Part shown: positions 25,832-34,384 of the stretch, one piece after another
Position numbering within the stretch: position 1 is the stretch's first letter
Layout: each line of letters opens with the position of its first letter
Assembly: GCF_002222055.1 (NCBI RefSeq)
Contig: NZ_MUGS01000005.1
Location: 63,319-127,318 of the forward strand
DNA from: Flavobacterium araucananum
GTDB lineage: Bacteria > Bacteroidota > Bacteroidia > Flavobacteriales > Flavobacteriaceae
Direction of reading: 5' to 3'
DNA length: 64,000 nt
Translations under genes and position numbers: made by a program
The notes under the pieces: generated by a model
What the model saw: only the letters and a program-made list of their open reading frames with translations
What the model was told of the DNA's origin: nothing
Databases searched by the model: none

Positions 25832-27928
25832 CTAAAATAAGTAATTTAATGAAACAGTTCCGTAATAATTTATGGGAAGTCCCGGATAATAGTATCGTGG
25901 AGTCGAGTTGCCAACAGCGACCGCATTAGGCAAAATCAAAGAGGCATATTTTTCATTGGTTACATTATTAACGCCAAAAGCCAGATTTGCACTTAAGTCT
26001 GGGAGAATTTCAAAACGATAACCGGTTTTTAAGTTAAGAAGAGTATAAGAAGCGGAATAAACAGAATTGGCGTCGTTGAGCGGAATTTTATCTGTAAACT
26101 GATAATCAGCAGAAAAATAAATACCATAGAAAGTATTTAGAATTATTCCGGTATTTACTTTATTTGCTGCAACTCCTGTTAGTTTATTTCCCGAATAATC
26201 ATTTCCGTTATCGACAAAATCTTTAAATTGATACTTTCCTAACGAAGCTGCGATAAAAGAATTTAAAGTAAAAAAGCGATTAATAGTCCAGTTGTGTTTT
26301 GCCAGAATTTCGATACCTTCATGAAATGTTTTCCCGGCATTGATACCTTCATACTGATCGTCACCAATTCGTTTGGCAACCAATAAATCTTTTATTTCCA
26401 TTCGATAAACAGCAAATTCAGTATAGAGATTTTTATTTAGGAAATAGAATTTTCCGCCGGCTTCAAAGTTATAACCACTTTCAGGTTTTATATCCGGATT
26501 AATGTTTCCTGTGCTCGTAAGTGTTTCTTCGGTAGCGGGTAAAGAGAATCCTCGACTTGTCGAAAAATAGAATGTTCGCTCCTCGTTAGGTTTAAAAAGA
26601 AAAGACACTTGCGGCGAAAAAATCCCGTTATAACTGTATTTTTCAGTTGCCGTTTTACTTGGGAGAAAGTTCGTAAGTTCAAAATGGGTTTCATTATAAT
26701 TCAATCCCGCCTGAATTTCGAATCGATCAGAAAGTAAAGATCTCATTTGTGCAAAAATATTATAGAAATGCCTTTTCTGATCTGTTTCAGTCAGTTGATT
26801 CCCTTGCAAACTGCCTTGACCATTATTGGTTTTGTATAAATTTTCGAAAGTATTACCGTTATAATTATCTGTAAAATATTCGATTCCGGCAATAAACTGA
26901 TTTTCTGTTTTTTTGATTTTAAAGTTTCCTGAAAATTGCGTTCTTCCTCCTGTGCCAAAAGTATATTGACGCAAGATATCAAAAGGTCTTGGTTCATTGC
27001 TGTCCTTATAATTAACAAAAATCGAAGTTGAATTATTCAGGTTGTTATTAATCTTAAAATCATAAGCCAAACCCGTCAGGGTCGATTTATATTCTTTAAA
27101 CCCTTTTGAAGTAACCCAGGTCGACGCGCCTAATTTTGGATTTGTATCCAATACTTCCTTACTAATAGAACTAGGAATATAAGCTTTCAGATACGTGTAG
27201 TTGGAAAAATAAGTAAGCTTACTGTTTTTCTTTTTAAACAACTCTCCCGCAATTGTCATTCCTTCCCGATCATAAGAACTGTTTTCCCGCCACCCGTTGG
27301 TTTTTAATTTATGATAACTTATATTGAGACTGGCACTTTTCTCGTTCAGGCTGTAATTCAAGCTGTTTTTGAGTAATCCAAAAGACCCAAAAACACTACT
27401 TATACGGGTATTTTCGCCATTGTTTTTAGAAAGTTGAGGTGATATTAAAATCGCACCACCCAAACCTGCGCCATAAATACTCGAAAGTGGACCTTTTATA
27501 ACTTCAATTTGTCCAATATTTTCAAGATCAATATCATCAATTACTGTTTCGCTATTGCCTGAAGTTAGCGGAATACTACCATAAAAAGCCCTGATTTTAT
27601 TGGTTCCGTAAGGTGTTCTGGCACCAATACCGCGAATCGAAATGCGGGTTGTCGTAAAATTAGACGACTGCATAAATACTCCCGGAATTGTATTGATTAC
27701 AGTGCTAATATCTGTGGCACTATTTTGCTGAAGATCCTTTTTGGATAAAACCCCTATAGAAGCAGGTGTGTTTTGCAATCTGTTATTAACATGTAGCGGA
27801 CTAATGAGGACTTCGTCCAGTTTTTGCGTTTTTACAGAATCAATAGTTTTACTTTTTTGTTTTTGTGCAAAAGTGTTTTGAAAAACTATTATGATAAGAA
27901 CAAGAAAGCAATGTTTTTTTAGAATCAT
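25832..27928 (-). CDS. TonB-dependent outer-membrane receptor
   Basis: This 698-residue protein has a signal peptide (ending about FAQ, residue 21), a plug domain with LDEVLISPLHVNNRLQNTP, SIRGIGARTPYG and GQIEVIKGPLSSIYGAG, and a 22-strand barrel ending in an aromatic residue (SLNYLF). It lacks the carboxypeptidase-like N-terminal domain of SusC proteins, and the plug and barrel are of the classical siderophore or metal-complex type. It imports a scarce ligand using TonB-ExbBD energy. No siderophore or metal-processing gene is adjacent to narrow the ligand. The start is the only methionine giving a leader peptide. Confidence 0.9.
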   Translation of the reverse strand: MILKKHCFLVLIIIVFQNTFAQKQKSKTIDSVKTQKLDEVLISPLHVNNRLQNTPASIGVLSKKDLQQNSATDISTVINTIPGVFMQSSNFTTTRISIRGIGARTPYGTNKIRAFYGSIPLTSGNSETVIDDIDLENIGQIEVIKGPLSSIYGAGLGGAILISPQLSKNNGENTRISSVFGSFGLLKNSLNYSLNEKSASLNISYHKLKTNGWRENSSYDREGMTIAGELFKKKNSKLTYFSNYTYLKAYIPSSISKEVLDTNPKLGASTWVTSKGFKEYKSTLTGLAYDFKINNNLNNSTSIFVNYKDSNEPRPFDILRQYTFGTGGRTQFSGNFKIKKTENQFIAGIEYFTDNYNGNTFENLYKTNNGQGSLQGNQLTETDQKRHFYNIFAQMRSLLSDRFEIQAGLNYNETHFELTNFLPSKTATEKYSYNGIFSPQVSFLFKPNEERTFYFSTSRGFSLPATEETLTSTGNINPDIKPESGYNFEAGGKFYFLNKNLYTEFAVYRMEIKDLLVAKRIGDDQYEGINAGKTFHEGIEILAKHNWTINRFFTLNSFIAASLGKYQFKDFVDNGNDYSGNKLTGVAANKVNTGIILNTFYGIYFSADYQFTDKIPLNDANSVYSASYTLLNLKTGYRFEILPDLSANLAFGVNNVTNEKYASLILPNAVAVGNSTPRYYYPGLPINYYGTVSLNYLF

Positions 27929-27963
27929 AAAAGAGGTTGTTGGGCGGTTTTGTACACAATTTT

Positions 27964-28099
27964 AACACATAGAAACATAGCTTTTAGGGACGTAAAAAAA
28001 GACATTTCATTTTACATTAATGAACATAGCTATGTGGGAAGAAATGTATTTCTTTTTTATATCCTTTTCATAAAGTAAAAACCTATGTTTCTATGTGTT
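27964..28099. repeat. Three-part palindromic spacer element (acatag/ctatgt)
   Basis: A 17-bp arm (27964-27980, aacacatagaaacatag) is the exact reverse complement of 28083-28099. Midway is a separate 12-bp palindrome acatagctatgt (28024-28035) built from the same acatag word. The element fills the gap between the TonB receptor and the sugar dehydrogenase gene and is AT-rich apart from these blocks. Confidence 0.6.
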
Positions 28100-28147
28100 T
28101 GAAAATATTAGCGTACAGTTTGGAATTTTAAATTTAAATATTGGAAT

Positions 28148-29422
28148 TTATTTATTAGCACTAACTTTCCAAATCGTATTTCCGCTATCATCATTGACCA
28201 AAAGCGATCCGTCCTGCATAACCGTTACCGCAACCGGACGTCCGTAAACTTCGGCTTTTTCTTCATTAGCCACAAAACCAGTCAAAAAGTCTTCCGGTTT
28301 TCCAGAAGGTTTTCCATTGGCAAAAGGAACAAAAACTACTTTGTAACCCGCTATTTTGGCGCGATTCCAGGAACCGTGTTGCCCTACAAAAATTCCATTT
28401 TTATATTTTGAAGGAAATGACTCTTTAGTATAAAAGGCCAATCCCAGTGAAGCCGTATGAGCACCAACCGGAACATCTGGTACAATTGCTTTTGCAGCCA
28501 GATCTTTGCGTTCTCCTTTCATTCTTGGATCAAGATTGTTGCCATAGTAAGAATAAGGCCATCCGTAAAAACCGTCTTTTTTTACACTGGTAACATAATC
28601 AGGAACAAGATCGTCGCCCAATTCGTCGCGCTCATTAACAGCAGTCCAAAGTTCCTTGTTTGCAGGATTCCAATCCATCCCAACAGGATTTCTAATTCCC
28701 GCAGCATAAATTTTTTCTCCTGTTCCGTCAGGATTAATTTCCAGAATATCCGCACGGCGCACTTCCTTATCCATTCCGTTTTCTCCCACATTACTTCCTG
28801 AACCTACAGAAACATAGATTTTTGTTCCTTCTGGATTTGCAATTATATTTCTTGTCCAGTGATTGTTGTATCCGCCCGCAGGAAGTTCAAGAATTTTGTT
28901 TCCTTGAGTTTCCAGTTTCAAAGGCGTATTTTTATATGGATATCGGTATAGTCCATCTGTATTAGCAACATAAAAAAAGTCTTTTAGAACCAACATTCCA
29001 AAAGGTCTGTTGAGGTCTTTTAAAAAAACCTCACGAGTTTCAAATTTTCCGTCTTTATCGGTATCGCGAAGAATTATAATTTGATTTTTACTCGTTCTTG
29101 TGCCACTTTCTACAACAAAAATATCATTATTTGGTGCGATATAGGTCCATCGGGGATTTTCGAAACCATCTGCAAATTTCGAAACCGTAAAACCCGCCGG
29201 TGCTGTTGGTGTTTTGCCTTCAGGCCATTTAATAACTTTACTGTTATTGGTTTTCGATTCTGTCGCATAAGGCGGAGGTAAAGTCAGATCGCCAATTGCT
29301 GTTTTAACAATGATATTGGGTTGTTTGGCAAGAGCTTCTTTTTCTTCTTTTTTTACCTGTCCGTTGCAAGCTGTTAATATGGCTAATAAAGATATTGAAA
29401 ATAGCTGTGTGGTATTTTTCAT
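28148..29422 (-). CDS. PQQ-dependent sugar dehydrogenase-like lipoprotein
   Basis: This 424-residue protein has a lipoprotein signal with lipobox LTAC (Cys about 19), so it is anchored in the outer or inner membrane facing the periplasm. The body is a six-bladed beta-propeller of the soluble glucose / L-sorbosone dehydrogenase type. Visible motifs are FADGFENPRWTYIAPNNDIFV, GGYNNHWTRNI, YAAGIRNPVGMDW, DELGDDLVPDYV and VGQHGSWNR. The His in NNHW and the Arg-Asn in AGIRNP are typical for the propeller's cofactor site. It probably oxidises an aldose or similar compound with PQQ. No pqq synthesis genes are in the window. Confidence 0.85.
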   Translation of the reverse strand: MKNTTQLFSISLLAILTACNGQVKKEEKEALAKQPNIIVKTAIGDLTLPPPYATESKTNNSKVIKWPEGKTPTAPAGFTVSKFADGFENPRWTYIAPNNDIFVVESGTRTSKNQIIILRDTDKDGKFETREVFLKDLNRPFGMLVLKDFFYVANTDGLYRYPYKNTPLKLETQGNKILELPAGGYNNHWTRNIIANPEGTKIYVSVGSGSNVGENGMDKEVRRADILEINPDGTGEKIYAAGIRNPVGMDWNPANKELWTAVNERDELGDDLVPDYVTSVKKDGFYGWPYSYYGNNLDPRMKGERKDLAAKAIVPDVPVGAHTASLGLAFYTKESFPSKYKNGIFVGQHGSWNRAKIAGYKVVFVPFANGKPSGKPEDFLTGFVANEEKAEVYGRPVAVTVMQDGSLLVNDDSGNTIWKVSANK

Positions 29423-29574
29423 TAGAGATTAGGGTTAATTATTTATAGAACAACAATTTAGTAAAATAAAAAAGAGTTGCAAGAAAAGATTTGTAAATAT
29501 TAAGTGATATTTAACATTCTTAAAAAAATATGTGTCGGGTCTATTTTGATACTTACAGTTTGGTTGTAATTCTG

Positions 29575-29582
29575 TATCTTTG
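29575..29582 (+). promoter_or_regulatory. Putative -7 box of hpt
   Basis: TATCTTTG fits the -7 consensus exactly. The nearest TTG lies 26 bases upstream, longer than the usual 19-21, so the promoter call is only partial. Its position would place the transcript start after an alternative upstream start codon, which supports the downstream methionine as the true start. Confidence 0.5.
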
Positions 29583-29606
29583 CCCATTATTTTAAACATA
29601 AAAATA

Positions 29607-30137
29607 ATGATACAACTTCACGATAAACAATTTGTTCCGTTTATTTCGGCCAAAGAAATTGATTTTGCTTTAACTAAAATAGTTGCACAGGTAGAGGATG
29701 ATTTTGCAGACGATACTCCAATTTTTATTGGTGTTTTAAATGGGGCATTTATGGTCGTTGCAGATTTTTTGAAAAAATACAAAAGTCCTTGCGAGGTTTC
29801 ATTTATAAAAATGGCATCTTATCAAGGAACTGAAACTACCAATACGGTAAAAGAATTAATAGGGATCAATCAGGATTTGTCCGGCAGAACCGTAATTATC
29901 ATCGAAGATATTATCGATACCGGAAACACAATCGAAGAGTTAAAACACCTGTTTAAAGAGCAAAATGTAAAACATTTTAAGATAGCGACTTTGTTTTTTA
30001 AACCGGATGCTTATAAAAAAGACATTAAAATAGATTATATCGGAATCAGAATTCCAAATAAATTTATCGTTGGTTACGGATTAGATTACGATGGTTTGGG
30101 ACGAAATTTATCCGAAGTGTATAAATTGGCAGAGTGA
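29607..30137 (+). CDS. hpt: Hypoxanthine phosphoribosyltransferase
   Basis: This 176-residue purine salvage enzyme transfers hypoxanthine (and guanine) to PRPP. The PRPP-binding motif VIIIEDIIDTGNT (about residues 95-107) is complete, as is the N-terminal GVLNGAFMVVADF loop. I start at the methionine of MIQLHDKQF; the in-frame ATG nine codons earlier overlaps the -7 box. It forms a short nucleotide-metabolism run with adk, 114 bases downstream. Confidence 0.95.
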   Translation: MIQLHDKQFVPFISAKEIDFALTKIVAQVEDDFADDTPIFIGVLNGAFMVVADFLKKYKSPCEVSFIKMASYQGTETTNTVKELIGINQDLSGRTVIIIEDIIDTGNTIEELKHLFKEQNVKHFKIATLFFKPDAYKKDIKIDYIGIRIPNKFIVGYGLDYDGLGRNLSEVYKLAE

Positions 30138-30250
30138 ATTTGAAGATTAAAAAATTAAAATAACTATATAGACTAACAACACAATTAGAAGATTTAATTC
30201 TAAGACCAAAAAATCTTTCAATTTTAATCTTTCAATTATTAAATTACTTT
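30138..30250. repeat. Simple-sequence spacer with repeated aatctttcaat
   Basis: The hpt-adk spacer contains aaatctttcaattttaatctttcaatt and its partial complement gaagattaaaaaattaaa. The ctttcaat unit occurs twice and is also seen in the purK-purE spacer. Confidence 0.4.
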
Positions 30251-30251
30251 T

Positions 30252-30824
30252 ATGATTAATATTGTTTTATTTGGAAAGCCGGGAGCAGGAAAAGGAACTC
30301 AGGCAGAATTTTTAAAAGAAAAATATAAATTAACACACCTTTCAACAGGAGATATTTTTCGTTTTAATCTAAAAAATGATACAGATTTAGGTAAAAAAGC
30401 AAGAGTTTTTATGGACAATGGAGAATTGGTTCCTTGCGAAGTTACAACAGCAATGTTAATAGATGAGGTAAACAAACATCCTGATACGCAAGGTTTTTTG
30501 TTCGATGGTTATCCAAGAACTTTAGATCAGGCAGAAGCTCTGGATAAATTTTTACCAACAATAGGATCAAGTGTTACCGCAACGATCGCATTAGAAGCAG
30601 ATGATGAGGTTTTGGTAGCGCGTTTGTTAGAAAGAGGTAAAACAAGCGGTAGAGTAGATGATCAGGACGAAGAAAAAATTCGTGTGAGATATCAGGAATA
30701 CAATGAAAAAACGGCTCCGCTAATTGGATATTATAAAGAACAAAATAAGTTTCATGCCGTAAATGGTATCGGAACTGTCGAAGAAATTACAGAACGATTA
30801 ACGTCAGTTATAGATAATTTGTAG
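30252..30824 (+). CDS. adk: Adenylate kinase
   Basis: This 190-residue enzyme interconverts ATP, ADP and AMP. The P-loop GKPGAGKGTQ (residues 8-17) and the AMP-site motif FDGYPRTLDQAE (about 83-94) are present, and RLLERGKTSGRVDD marks a short lid. Without a zinc-finger lid, it is the short form common in this phylum, not the roughly 214-residue long form. Confidence 0.97.
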   Translation: MINIVLFGKPGAGKGTQAEFLKEKYKLTHLSTGDIFRFNLKNDTDLGKKARVFMDNGELVPCEVTTAMLIDEVNKHPDTQGFLFDGYPRTLDQAEALDKFLPTIGSSVTATIALEADDEVLVARLLERGKTSGRVDDQDEEKIRVRYQEYNEKTAPLIGYYKEQNKFHAVNGIGTVEEITERLTSVIDNL

Positions 30825-30826
30825 AA

Positions 30827-30966
30827 GCTTTTTCCAGCTGTACGTTACAAGTCCTCGCTAAAAAAACTATTTTTCTACACCATAAAACGAGCTTCCTCCG
30901 GTCGCTGTTTTCTGAGAGAAAAAATTAGTTTTTTTAGCTCCGGGCTTTTTTCTTCCATCTGGGCTA
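30827..30966. repeat. Dispersed palindromic repeat element, second family member
   Basis: A 140-bp GC-richer block runs from agctttttccagct to cttccatctgggct. Its core has a perfect 13-bp inverted repeat gctaaaaaaacta (30858-30870) / tagtttttttagc (30927-30939) around tcctccggtcgctg. The ends ...ccagctgtacgttacaagtcctcgct and ...agctccgggctttt resemble those of intergenic repeats I recall in many copies in Flavobacterium. It is next to the adk stop codon. The family link is from memory. Confidence 0.55.
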
Positions 30967-31024
30967 TGACATTTAGAGTACAAATTATATTTAACGAACA
31001 AGTAAATAACGAATAAACCACAAA

Positions 31025-32299
31025 TTGGAAATACTAATAATATTTTTTCTAATACTATTAAACGGAGTTTTCTCTATGTCTGAAATAGCACTTATTTCAG
31101 CCAGAAAAAACAGACTCGAAACTGCCGCAAAAAAAGGAAATAAAAGTGCCAAGATTGCGCTCGATTTAGCCAATTCACCAAACAAGTTTTTATCTACTGT
31201 ACAAATCGGAATTACCTTAATCGGAATTTTGACCGGTATTTATAGTGGTGACAAAATAACAATAGATGTAGAAATATTTGTAAACGGATTTGCAGTTTTA
31301 AAACCATACGCCCATTCAGTAGCTGTTGGAATCGTAGTGGTAGTTTTAACTTTTTTCTCCTTGGTTTTAGGAGAGTTATTACCAAAACGAATTGGATTAA
31401 ATTATCCGGAATCTATTGCAAAAATGGTAGCATTACCAATGAAAATAGTTTCGATTATTACAGCACCATTTATCTGGTTGCTTACCACATCGACTGATTT
31501 TTTATTGAACATTTTACAGATCAAACCTTCGGCTGACGGAAAAGTAACAGAGGAAGAAATTAAAGCGATCATAAAAGAAGGTACAGAAGGTGGAGAAGTT
31601 CAGGAAATAGAACAGGATATTGTAGAACGTGTTTTTCATATTGGCGACAGAAAAGTAAATTCTTTAATGACGCACCGAAAATCTGTAGATATGCTGCCTT
31701 TTACGGCAGATAAAGCCAAAATAAAAGAATTGGTTTTAATGGATTTGCATACCGTTTATCCGGTTTACAGAGATAATTACGATGATATTGTGGGAATCGT
31801 AACCTTAAAAAATATATTTGCAAATATCGAAAGCGATCATTTCGATTTAGGAGCAATAATGATAGATGCCCCTTATTTAATGGAGCAAACAACAGCTTAC
31901 AAAGCGTTGGAAAATTTTAAAAAAACAGGAATTCACTATGCATTAGTTTCTGATGAATATGGTGTTTTTCAAGGGATAATTACGTTAAACGATATTCTGG
32001 AAGCCTTAGTTGGGGATGCATCTGATTTTTATAAAGATGAATTTCAATTAATAGAAAGAGAAGATGGTTCATGGTTGGTTGACGGACATTATTCATTACA
32101 TGATTTTCTAACTTATTTTGAGTTAGATGAACTAACAAATGATTACGAAGTAAATACCGTAAGCGGAATGATTATGACGGAGCTTTCTCATATTCCGAAA
32201 GAAGGCGAAAAACTAATCTGGCAAAAATTTGTGTTGGAAGTCATCGATATGGATGGCGTAAAGATTGATAAAGTGTTGGTAAAAACACTTAAAGAATAA
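31025..32299 (+). CDS. CNNM/HlyC-CorC family protein with CBS pair
   Basis: This 424-residue membrane protein has an N-terminal DUF21 domain with several hydrophobic segments (about 1-160), two CBS domains (about 205-330, including MTHRKSVDMLPF and HYALVSDEYGVFQGIITLNDILEALVGD) and a C-terminal CorC/HlyC domain. CNNM-type proteins transport magnesium or sodium-linked cations; "hemolysin" names are historical. The start is TTG: an in-frame stop codon lies four codons upstream, and the TTG gives the conserved MEILIIFFLILLNGVFSMSEIAL opening. The ATG at codon 18 would cut off the first membrane segment. Confidence 0.88.
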   Translation: MEILIIFFLILLNGVFSMSEIALISARKNRLETAAKKGNKSAKIALDLANSPNKFLSTVQIGITLIGILTGIYSGDKITIDVEIFVNGFAVLKPYAHSVAVGIVVVVLTFFSLVLGELLPKRIGLNYPESIAKMVALPMKIVSIITAPFIWLLTTSTDFLLNILQIKPSADGKVTEEEIKAIIKEGTEGGEVQEIEQDIVERVFHIGDRKVNSLMTHRKSVDMLPFTADKAKIKELVLMDLHTVYPVYRDNYDDIVGIVTLKNIFANIESDHFDLGAIMIDAPYLMEQTTAYKALENFKKTGIHYALVSDEYGVFQGIITLNDILEALVGDASDFYKDEFQLIEREDGSWLVDGHYSLHDFLTYFELDELTNDYEVNTVSGMIMTELSHIPKEGEKLIWQKFVLEVIDMDGVKIDKVLVKTLKE

Positions 32300-32306
32300 A
32301 AAAATA

Positions 32307-32430
32307 GTTTTCAGTCTCAGTTTTCAGTCGCAGTTTGCGCTGAAAGCTGCGACTGAATTAAAAAAAAATAGTTTTCAGTCTCAGTTTTTGGTCGCAGTTT
32401 GCACTGAAAACTGAGACTGTGACTGAATAC
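32307..32430. repeat. Two tandem copies of a cagtcgcag/ctgcgactg spacer repeat
   Basis: Unit 1 (32307-32358) and unit 2 (32371-32430) both begin gttttcagtctcagttttt or similar and end gactgaat. Each contains an inverted pair of cagtcgcagt/ctgcgactg or close variants. The same words occur at 16699-16740 and, more loosely, at 1-41. The spacer lies just upstream of obgE. Confidence 0.6.
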
Positions 32431-32438
32431 TAAAAAAA

Positions 32439-33440
32439 ATGACAGAAGGAAATTTTGTAGATTATGTTAAGATATATGTTTCTTCCGGAAAGGGAGGAAA
32501 AGGATCTACACATTTACATAGAGAGAAATTTATTGAAAAAGGAGGCCCGGACGGTGGTGATGGTGGTCGCGGCGGACACGTATATTTAGTTGGAAATAGA
32601 GGTCTATGGACATTGTTTCACTTAAAATTTGCCCGTCATATTAAAGCCGGTCATGGTGGCGATGGAGGAGGAGATCGTAGTACAGGTGCTGACGGAGAAG
32701 ATAAGTTTATCGAAGTGCCTTTAGGAACTGTTGTAAAAGATAAAGAAACCGGAGAAACGTTATTCGAAATTACCGAAGATGGTGAAAAAAGAATTCTTTC
32801 TAAAGGAGGAAAAGGGGGATTAGGGAACTGGCATTTTAGAAGTTCAACCAATCAGACACCAAGATATGCACAACCAGGTTTGCCAGGACTGGAAATGGAT
32901 GTTATTTTAGAGCTTAAAGTTTTGGCTGATGTAGGTTTGGTAGGTTTTCCTAATGCTGGAAAATCGACTTTGTTGTCTGTATTGACTTCAGCAAAACCAA
33001 AAATTGCCGATTATCCTTTTACAACCTTAAAGCCAAACTTAGGAATTGTAGCTTACAGAGATTTTCAATCGTTTGTAATTGCTGATATTCCGGGTATTAT
33101 TGAAGGTGCTGCCGAAGGAAAAGGATTAGGACATTATTTCTTGCGTCATATTGAGCGTAACTCAACATTATTGTTTTTAGTACCTGTTGATACACCGGAT
33201 ATTAAAGGAGAATATGATATTTTGGTAAACGAATTGACCAAATACAATCCTGAAATGTTGGATAAAGAACGTTTGTTGGTAATCTCTAAATGCGATATGC
33301 TTGACGACGAACTTAAAGCCGAATTGAAAGTTGAGCTTGATGTAGCTTTCAAAGATATTCCTTATATGTTTATTTCGTCTGTGGCGCAACAAGGGCTAAC
33401 AGATTTAAAAGATAAACTTTGGAAAATGCTGAATGAGTAA
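32439..33440 (+). CDS. obgE: GTPase Obg
   Basis: The 333-residue protein has the Obg fold (about residues 1-160, with the Gly-rich motif [12 protein letters not shown] at 35-46) followed by the GTPase domain: G1 GFPNAGKST (169-177), the switch region [12 protein letters not shown] and G3 [10 protein letters not shown]. It associates with the 50S ribosomal subunit and is essential in most bacteria. It has no C-terminal OCT extension. It is followed by a strong terminator. Confidence 0.97.
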   Translation: MTEGNFVDYVKIYVSSGKGGKGSTHLHREKFIEKGGPDGGDGGRGGHVYLVGNRGLWTLFHLKFARHIKAGHGGDGGGDRSTGADGEDKFIEVPLGTVVKDKETGETLFEITEDGEKRILSKGGKGGLGNWHFRSSTNQTPRYAQPGLPGLEMDVILELKVLADVGLVGFPNAGKSTLLSVLTSAKPKIADYPFTTLKPNLGIVAYRDFQSFVIADIPGIIEGAAEGKGLGHYFLRHIERNSTLLFLVPVDTPDIKGEYDILVNELTKYNPEMLDKERLLVISKCDMLDDELKAELKVELDVAFKDIPYMFISSVAQQGLTDLKDKLWKMLNE

Positions 33441-33508
33441 TAAAGTACAATAAAAAACCCAACAAACAAATTGCCTGTTGGATTAGTACTAACCAAAATA
33501 AAATAACT

Positions 33509-33540
33509 TAAAGAGACTTACTATGTAAGTCTCTTTTTTT
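33509..33540. terminator. Bidirectional terminator between obgE and the barrel gene
   Basis: aaagagacttac (33510-33521) / gtaagtctcttt (33525-33536), a 12-bp stem with a 3-nt loop, followed by a T-run. It ends at the stop codon of the converging gene. Confidence 0.88.
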
Positions 33541-34070
33541 TATAGCTGAAAGTTTTTAGAAATACCAACATTAAAAGTTTTTCCAAAATCGAATCCAATG
33601 CGTTCTTGTCTTAAATCATTATGACCATCAATGTTATCATAATTTATTCCTCCAATCGAAAAATTTAATGCAAGACCTTTATTAACATTAATTGATAAAT
33701 TAGGAGTTAATGAGGCATACATTCCTTTTGCATCATTAATAGAATTTGTTTGATAACCTGCCCCTAAATCTGCATAAAACGAAAATGTTTGGGAAAGAGG
33801 TGTTATGTAACGTAAAAAACCTCCAACCTTATACCTTTCACTTTTATTCAATCCTTTAGTTTCAATATTCTGGATTGAACCTTCGACACCCGCACCCCAG
33901 TTATTAGCGAATTGATATCCTACTCTTGGAGCAAATTCGAAATTGTTTGATTTAGATTCTCCAATTTTCTCTGATGAAAAACCTACGTTTCCTCCTAAAA
34001 ATATAGAACCTTTTTGAGCGTGTGATACTGTTGCTATAAATAAAGCAACAAGCAATACTAATTTTTTCAT
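33540..34070 (-). CDS. Outer-membrane beta-barrel protein
   Basis: A 176-residue small barrel with a signal peptide ending SHAQ (residue 19). Alternating strands end in a C-terminal GISKNFQL. Blocks such as NFEFAPRVGYQFANNWGAGVEG and FSFYADLGAGYQTNSI are typical of the OmpA/OmpX-like porin family. No peptidoglycan-binding domain is present. A -7-like TAGATTTG (34097-34104, minus strand) is near the start but has no well-placed TTG. Ligand unknown. Confidence 0.8.
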   Translation of the reverse strand: MKKLVLLVALFIATVSHAQKGSIFLGGNVGFSSEKIGESKSNNFEFAPRVGYQFANNWGAGVEGSIQNIETKGLNKSERYKVGGFLRYITPLSQTFSFYADLGAGYQTNSINDAKGMYASLTPNLSINVNKGLALNFSIGGINYDNIDGHNDLRQERIGFDFGKTFNVGISKNFQL

Positions 34071-34384
34071 TTTTTTTGTTGATTAAATAATTTTGACAAA
34101 TCTATATAATTTAAAATTGTATGAAATAAATTACAAGTTAATTTTATTATTGAAAGTCAATTATTACAAAATAAACATTTAATCAATTGATTTGTAATAC
34201 TTATGTTTTAAAAATTAAGATATAAATGACTATTTTGTCATAATGCAATCTTAATTTTCTTTTTTTATAATTTGCGAAATTCGTAAAACCAGGCGGTAAT
34301 GAATTTGATATGTTTCGATTTTGGAGGTTAGGTTTATTTTTTTTGCGAAAATGAGTTATATTCGCAGAACTTAAACAAAATAAC
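34071..34384. other. Divergent intergenic region between barrel gene and S46 peptidase gene
   Basis: This 314-bp AT-rich spacer between divergent genes holds the promoters of both. Apart from TAGATTTG for the barrel gene I see no element that fits the -33/-7 pair well, and no reading frame or structured RNA that I recognise. Confidence 0.5.
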
